From positions 1 through 26,313 of the IMG/VR virus record IMGVR_UViG_3300021956_000070: DNA of 26,313 nt. One strand, given 5' to 3'. The notes beneath the pieces were generated by a model. The model did not search any database. It had not been told where the DNA came from and saw only the letters and a program-made list of their open reading frames with translations. Below, piece after piece: positions 22,057 through 26,313 of the stretch (position 1 is its first letter; the number at the start of each line of letters is the position of its first letter). The position numbers and the translations under genes were made by a program. This DNA is from a virus.

Positions 22057-23552
22057 TCGGTAGTAGAAGTTGTGGCTGGATTGCCGTTAGGAGTTAGAAG
22101 CCCGAACACATCGCGGGTCAGACCCGAGCGTTTAACGCGTTTTTTGATTTCGAGTTCCTCGCGTTCGACTTCGTCCAAGTGCTCTTCGAGCGTTTTGGAG
22201 CCGCTGGCGAGGATATCGGTCATGCTTCGCATTCCGGCACGGTAAGCCTCAATTGCATCGCGAGATGCGTATCCGGAATCGGCAGTCAGGCGGGCTGGTT
22301 CGGTGAACCGGAACTGATACGCACCGCCCCGGTCCCGATCGGTTCCCCGATACTCCGGGAGGATGCCCATCTCGACGAACCGAGCCACAGCGTACGCGCA
22401 CCGACGCTTGCAGAATGCCGCAAGATAAGCGTGCCGTTCAGAAGTGATGCGATTGACCTGCTCCAGCACGATCCGAGCAGAAGCGCCCCCCAGTTTGCTC
22501 ATGTCCCAACCGAATTCCGGCGGCCATTGAGCGGCCAGCAAAGCGTTGCGGATGAGTCGTTCCTGCAAGCGGTCCTGCGCTTCTGTTGGGATCTTCGCGT
22601 CGATTTGCTCGATGGATTCGCCAGCGTTGGCTTGTAGGTATTCGATGCGCCCGCCCGCCATTGGCGTGATGCGAAGCCCCGGCGTGCATTGCGGCGTGTT
22701 TGTTTCGGTCAGCGCGTTGTACGCGTCCGAAGCGTCCGCCATGCCTTGTTGGTTAGTGACCATCAGCCCGATCTTTGCAGCCATTCTGGATGCGGACTGG
22801 ATGTCGTCGCCGAGATCCTTGAGCGAAATGAGGTCGCGAATCGCGGGAGCAAAAGCGGAGATGCCGCGAACCTGGTCCACTTCTCGCGGGTCCATTGTAA
22901 GCATTGCGGACTGCACCGGGATGTCCCGATCGTCCACACCGCTCTGATCCTCCCCGAGCACTCGGTATGCAATGGCGCGGTTGGTCTTGGACAAGATCAC
23001 GCCGTTGTAAATGCGCAGGCCACGATACCGGCCCTCGGTCAAAATACCATCGTCACCACGAGACCCGATTTGATGCCACGGCACCTGCTGGAGTTGCGGG
23101 TAACCGCTCGCGGCGGTCGTCAGGATGGTCAGCAAATCGCCTTCCCGGTCGATGGCGGTCGATTCTAGCCGTAGCCCTTCCCACCAGCTCTTGCCGTCAA
23201 GGTAGGCGATCTGAAACCAGTCTAAGAGAACCGCTTCTGCCTGTTTGCCCCATTCTTTGTCAGCGCCAACAAAGATCGGTCGCATTGCCATCCCTACGGA
23301 CAGCATAGATTTCTGGTCGATGGCGGCATTGACCATGCCGTTATTCCAGTACAATTTGCGAGCCGCCGAGTTGACTGTGCGCCATTCGCCAACGGTCAAC
23401 TCGCGGCTGATGCTTTGAGTGTGGTTTCTCCACCACGGCTCGCCCCACACGCCACCTTCCACGAGGCGTTGGCGACGGTAAACACCCCAATCGGCTTTCG
23501 GCTTGGGTGTGCCAAACCCAGCGAGTTTTTTAAGGCGGTCGAAAAAGGTCAT
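22053..23552 (-). CDS. Portal protein, lambda gpB family
   Basis: The 499-residue protein has the lambda-type portal layout. FFDRLKKLAGFG leads to SISRELTVGEWRTVNSAARK and LYWNNGMVNAAIDQKSM, then ILTTAASGYPQLQQVPWHQI and AMLTMDPREVDQVRGISAFA. The clip/crown region includes QDRLQERLIRNALLAAQWPP and the C-terminus is charged and helical. A dodecameric ring of this protein forms the DNA channel and the terminase docking site. The ATG overlaps the previous stop as ATGA, and its end couples to the protease gene in the same way. Confidence 0.85.
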   Translation of the reverse strand: MTFFDRLKKLAGFGTPKPKADWGVYRRQRLVEGGVWGEPWWRNHTQSISRELTVGEWRTVNSAARKLYWNNGMVNAAIDQKSMLSVGMAMRPIFVGADKEWGKQAEAVLLDWFQIAYLDGKSWWEGLRLESTAIDREGDLLTILTTAASGYPQLQQVPWHQIGSRGDDGILTEGRYRGLRIYNGVILSKTNRAIAYRVLGEDQSGVDDRDIPVQSAMLTMDPREVDQVRGISAFAPAIRDLISLKDLGDDIQSASRMAAKIGLMVTNQQGMADASDAYNALTETNTPQCTPGLRITPMAGGRIEYLQANAGESIEQIDAKIPTEAQDRLQERLIRNALLAAQWPPEFGWDMSKLGGASARIVLEQVNRITSERHAYLAAFCKRRCAYAVARFVEMGILPEYRGTDRDRGGAYQFRFTEPARLTADSGYASRDAIEAYRAGMRSMTDILASGSKTLEEHLDEVEREELEIKKRVKRSGLTRDVFGLLTPNGNPATTSTTE

Positions 23553-23815
23553 ACGAAATAGGCTTGCGTGCGCCGAACTGGCCCATTGATCCCCGCCGCT
23601 TTGTAATTCAAAGCCTGTTGCGCCAGCATCATCACATCCAGAGGCGAAAGCGTTCCGCCCACATTGAACTGGAAGGATGCACCGTCGATCGAGCTGGACA
23701 CCAGAGAGCTTTTGCCGGCACTGACGAGGTCAAACTTTTGGGAGACGATGGCCCGCAACTCGGCAACATCGCGGGTGAGGAACACCTGAAGGAGGAGTTT
23801 TTGGTCGGGAGCCAT
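23549..23815 (-). CDS. Small head-tail joining (gpW-like) protein
   Basis: The 88-residue protein begins MAPDQKLLLQVFLTRDVAEL and ends GPVRRTQAYFV. It lies in the gpW slot between large terminase and portal and has a similar size. Helices flank a short polar beta hairpin (SSSIDGASFQFNVGGTLS), which fits the gpW fold. The ATG is preceded by a hairpin and the CTTGTCCCGA motif, without a Shine-Dalgarno sequence. The family call is by layout and position. Confidence 0.6.
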   Translation of the reverse strand: MAPDQKLLLQVFLTRDVAELRAIVSQKFDLVSAGKSSLVSSSIDGASFQFNVGGTLSPLDVMMLAQQALNYKAAGINGPVRRTQAYFV

Positions 23816-23843
23816 CTATCCAAGCCTTTCGGGACAAGGAAAA

Positions 23844-23871
23844 ACCCGGACACCGCACTCGCGGGCCGGGT
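23844..23871 (-). terminator. Terminator-like hairpin between large terminase and joining protein
   Basis: ACCCGG (23844-23849) pairs with CCGGGT (23866-23871), and CCGC with GCGG inside it after a small internal loop. On the minus strand TTTTTCC follows, then CTTGTCCCGAAA and the ATG at 23815. It is the only notable structure in the 108-nt gap after the large terminase gene. Confidence 0.6.
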
Positions 23872-23923
23872 CGTTACGCCTTGCCCCCCTCTCACGCTAG
23901 GTGTTTAGGGTTGAGCCAGTAGA

Positions 23924-25702
23924 CTATTCCGCCGGTGCTGGTTCGTCAACCTCCGGCGCTTCCGAAATCATGTCCGGCAGAATGCCTAGAATCTGCGCCG
24001 TGAGCACATTCATGGCTTCCGCGTCCCAGAGGTGGTTTGGCCTTCCTGTTGCCGTCCACCGCAGGCGGGTCTTCTTGGTGCGTTTGTCCACGGTTGCCCG
24101 TTTTCGCTCCGAGTTGAGATGCCGGATGTACTCTGGTGGAGCGTCCTGCGGAAATTCCCACACCGGAGAGCCAGTGTTTCGCAAATTGGCCAGGATGTCT
24201 TTGATCGGATCGCTAGCCCAGTAGAAAAAGGTGACAAAGACTCGCTTACCAGCAACATCGCGGGTGGTCGGTGCCACCACACGATCCGGTGCCGAATAGT
24301 ATCGTCGGACGGGTTTACCATCAGGCCCGCGAACCGTAAAATGATCCTCGGCTCGTCCCACAAGTGCGGTCCAGCCAAACTTGGCGCAGGTGTCGTAAAC
24401 ACGCCCGTGGAAACTGTTCCCAGCGTCCAGCAATGTCCGCTTGTCCGGCACCTTAAGTCTGGTCTGGATCTCGCGGATCTGGTCCACCGTGAGAATCTTT
24501 CCAGCCCAGAGTAGCCGAGAATGCCCGTTTTTGAGCCACACCCGCACGATGCCCCAGTAGTGGTCCTGCTGGCAGTCCACCGTGAAAACGCGGGCGGCCT
24601 CGTCCGGCATCGGCCTGCCGTCTTGCCATTCGTTCACAAAATACTCCGACGCCTCTAGTTCCAGCGCCGGGAGTTCTTCCTCCTGCTTCCACGGCTCGGC
24701 AAGCCGCTGCATCCGGAAGTCTTTGGTAGGCTGTAGCACTCCGAGGTGCCGAGCGTCAGATGCTTGGCACCATTGGATAATTAGGTCGGCCCAGCGGATC
24801 CAGTAGACCGATTGAGCCGAAACGCGACGGGAGCGGTAGCCCTCGACATGGTCATTGTTCTCGGACCTCCATTCGCTTCGTTGAGTCAAAGCCCGCCGCG
24901 CTGCGGTTGTGTCAGGAGTCGCGTGCCCGCAATGTGGGCACTCATGCCGAACCGTTTTGACCAGCGCACCCCAATTCCACTCGCCGTTCTCGTTTTTCGC
25001 CTCGTCGTACTTAATGTCAGTCCACGCCGGTTTGACCCACTCCTCGCACCCAGGGCATCGATGGCACCAAACAAACTCCTCGCCGGATCTCCATTCCTCT
25101 GTCAGTTGGTGAGGTTCCTCAAAGCTCTGGCTTGTCAGCAGCGCGTAGCCGTTCCACCTGTCGTGCAAACGCTTTTTGAACTGCGTGATGAGATCGCTGT
25201 ACTGCCAGCACTCGTCCAAAAAGAGCACCTGCACCGATTTTTCTTGAGCGTTGCTGGTGTTTGCACCGCCGAGCATCAGCGGCATGTGGGGAAAGTAGAT
25301 GCCGTCTTTTTTTACATGGTGCCGGTTTGATGGCATGAGTCCTCGCAGCGGTTCACAGGCATTGATTACCGGCTTGAGTCGCGTCTCCATCCATTCCGCG
25401 CTGGTTGCATCGGTCTGGGTAATTGACAGCATTGGACCAGGCTGTTGCGCAACTGCCCAGCACACTAACGCCTCAAGTGCGGTCGATTTGCCCGCGCCGG
25501 TACAGGCTTGCACAAAGGTTTGTCTGCAAATTGGATCGGCAAAATCGTGGAACACGGCGTTCCACCACGGGGCGGTGTGCCTATCAAAATGAGTCGAGCG
25601 TGAGCTGTGCGGGAACCGTACATTTTGCTCCATCCAGTCGAGCGGATCGCCGGTGTAGGCGAGCCGGACCCCGAGACATGAACCGTCAGCAATCGGGTTC
25701 AT
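23924..25702 (-). CDS. Terminase large subunit, GpA family
   Basis: The start is the ATG at 25702 (MNPIADGSCLGVRL) in an ATGA junction with the small subunit, giving 592 residues. The frame to 25837 only reads into the small-subunit gene. Walker A is CTGAGKST (67-74) and Walker B VLFLDE (159-164). A zinc-binding region has CHRCPGC (213-219) and ECPHC (254-258), typical of GpA. The nuclease domain has FTVDCQQD (Asp376, Asp380), LLDAGNS (Asp426) and a final LWDAEAM. The enzyme cuts concatemers and pumps DNA into the head by ATP hydrolysis. GpA terminases usually make defined cos ends. Confidence 0.9.
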   Translation of the reverse strand: MNPIADGSCLGVRLAYTGDPLDWMEQNVRFPHSSRSTHFDRHTAPWWNAVFHDFADPICRQTFVQACTGAGKSTALEALVCWAVAQQPGPMLSITQTDATSAEWMETRLKPVINACEPLRGLMPSNRHHVKKDGIYFPHMPLMLGGANTSNAQEKSVQVLFLDECWQYSDLITQFKKRLHDRWNGYALLTSQSFEEPHQLTEEWRSGEEFVWCHRCPGCEEWVKPAWTDIKYDEAKNENGEWNWGALVKTVRHECPHCGHATPDTTAARRALTQRSEWRSENNDHVEGYRSRRVSAQSVYWIRWADLIIQWCQASDARHLGVLQPTKDFRMQRLAEPWKQEEELPALELEASEYFVNEWQDGRPMPDEAARVFTVDCQQDHYWGIVRVWLKNGHSRLLWAGKILTVDQIREIQTRLKVPDKRTLLDAGNSFHGRVYDTCAKFGWTALVGRAEDHFTVRGPDGKPVRRYYSAPDRVVAPTTRDVAGKRVFVTFFYWASDPIKDILANLRNTGSPVWEFPQDAPPEYIRHLNSERKRATVDKRTKKTRLRWTATGRPNHLWDAEAMNVLTAQILGILPDMISEAPEVDEPAPAE

Positions 25703-26202
25703 AAAGCGGCAAAGCCCTCCCGTGCATTGGCCTTGAGCAATTCGATGCGGCTTCTGAGCTTTGGCTGTATCTCGGCCTCGGTAAGTCCCGCCAGTTGCCC
25801 AGGCAGGTCGCCAACCAGCGCGTCGAGTTCCGAGCACCAGACCGCCACCACGCGGGTTGCGGTTTCGCGCATTTCGTCGGCCAATACCAGCTCGCCCTTC
25901 TCGCGCTTGATGATGAGGTCGAGTCGTTCAATCTCCTTTTGGAGCTTTGCAGTTCTGGCTTCTTTGTAGTCAACCGGCGGCGCAACGGCAGTTTTTGCCG
26001 ATTTCGGCTCGTCAGGTTTTGACTTTGCCAGCGGCGGCTCTACAATCCGGTCGGCTGTATAGGCTTTGCGCCATGCTTCCTGCTCTTCTGTAGACCAGTT
26101 TCGGTCAAAACCTTTTTTTTCCCAAAACTGCACCGCAGATGGGTTTACGCCAAAATGTTTGGCAACTTGGCTATACGATGACCGTTTATTCTGGTTTGCC
26201 AC
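25699..26202 (-). CDS. Terminase small subunit, Nu1-like
   Basis: The 167-residue protein begins at a GTG at 26202; an in-frame TGA sits just upstream, so this is the furthest possible start. The N-terminus carries a helix-turn-helix (SSYSQVAKHFGVNPSAVQFW) for DNA recognition. A Pro/Lys linker and a coiled coil (KLQKEIERLDLIIKREKGEL, about 88-107) follow. This matches the lambda gpNu1 layout, which recognises cos and recruits the large subunit. It couples to the large-subunit gene by ATGA. Confidence 0.8.
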   Translation of the reverse strand: MANQNKRSSYSQVAKHFGVNPSAVQFWEKKGFDRNWSTEEQEAWRKAYTADRIVEPPLAKSKPDEPKSAKTAVAPPVDYKEARTAKLQKEIERLDLIIKREKGELVLADEMRETATRVVAVWCSELDALVGDLPGQLAGLTEAEIQPKLRSRIELLKANAREGFAAL

Positions 26203-26305
26203 GCATCAGTAGTAGACCCGGCAAGATATTCCCGTCAATACCCCACTTGCGCAGTCTACAATCGGAACTTTTTGCCGGTTGCACAAAAAAGGGGCAAGCG
26301 TCCAT
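26186..26305 (-). CDS. Small ORF at the right edge, possibly the end of a longer gene
   Basis: From the ATG at 26305 the frame encodes 39 residues (MDACPFFVQPAKSSDCRLRK first) and ends inside the small terminase gene with a 17-nt overlap. The frame is also open to the window edge, so this may be the C-terminus of a longer gene. It has two Cys and no recognisable domain. The 17-nt overlap with the terminase resembles other junctions in this phage, which is mild support. Confidence 0.35.
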   Translation of the reverse strand: MDACPFFVQPAKSSDCRLRKWGIDGNILPGLLLMRGKPE

Positions 26306-26313
26306 ACCCTCAC

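Noticed and set aside
26211-26238. Possible promoter before the small terminase (TTGACG, 16 nt, TCTACT on the minus strand)
   Set aside because: The -10 lacks the key second-position A, and the site overlaps another open frame. The evidence is too weak to list.

Overview
This window is part of a tailed double-stranded DNA bacteriophage or prophage. Every gene I can support lies on the minus strand, so transcription runs from the right edge to the left edge. I see no integrase, repressor, DNA polymerase, tRNA, rRNA, CRISPR array or insertion sequence. The morphogenesis genes follow the lambda-type order: small terminase, GpA-type large terminase, small joining protein, lambda-type portal, S49 protease, coiled-coil protein, major capsid protein, connectors, tail tube, frameshifted tail chaperone, tape measure, tail tip, fibre. 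This points to a siphovirus with a short tail, judged from a 457-residue tape measure. The host cannot be named. Most genes have no Shine-Dalgarno sequence and many have A/C-rich leaders, which suggests a host lineage that relies little on that signal.

Right to left. Positions 26313-19550 hold packaging and head genes. Positions 19550-12437 hold connector and tail genes, including a tail-chaperone gene with a textbook -1 frameshift site (A AAA AAC, then a perfect 8-bp stem) whose downstream half has no start codon of its own. Positions 12433-9989 encode an 814-residue collagen-like fibre. A glycosyltransferase and a SAM methyltransferase follow it, coupled to each other, and may modify the fibre. 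Positions 8209-5738 form a lysis-like region: three small membrane proteins (one of 55 residues), a nested ORF, a metallophosphoesterase, a small helix-turn-helix protein, an acidic protein and a lysozyme.

Left of the lysozyme, a hairpin, a palindrome and a promoter-like sequence with an inverted repeat in its spacer mark a second transcription unit. It encodes small proteins, a zinc-ribbon protein, and a recombination set: PD-(D/E)XK nuclease, RuvC-like resolvase, RecT-like annealing protein and a protein with an SSB-like acidic tail. It ends in a small unknown protein and a Gly-Tyr/Gly-Asn repeat protein cut by the left edge.

The most striking element is at 5159-5214: a complete type II hammerhead ribozyme core on the minus strand, starting inside the stop codon of one small gene and lying in the leader of the next. 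Other observations: a 10-base motif repeated 13-14 nt before three start codons, strong terminator-like hairpins placed just before start codons in the late region, and duplicated modules in the fibre and in a tail-tube pair.
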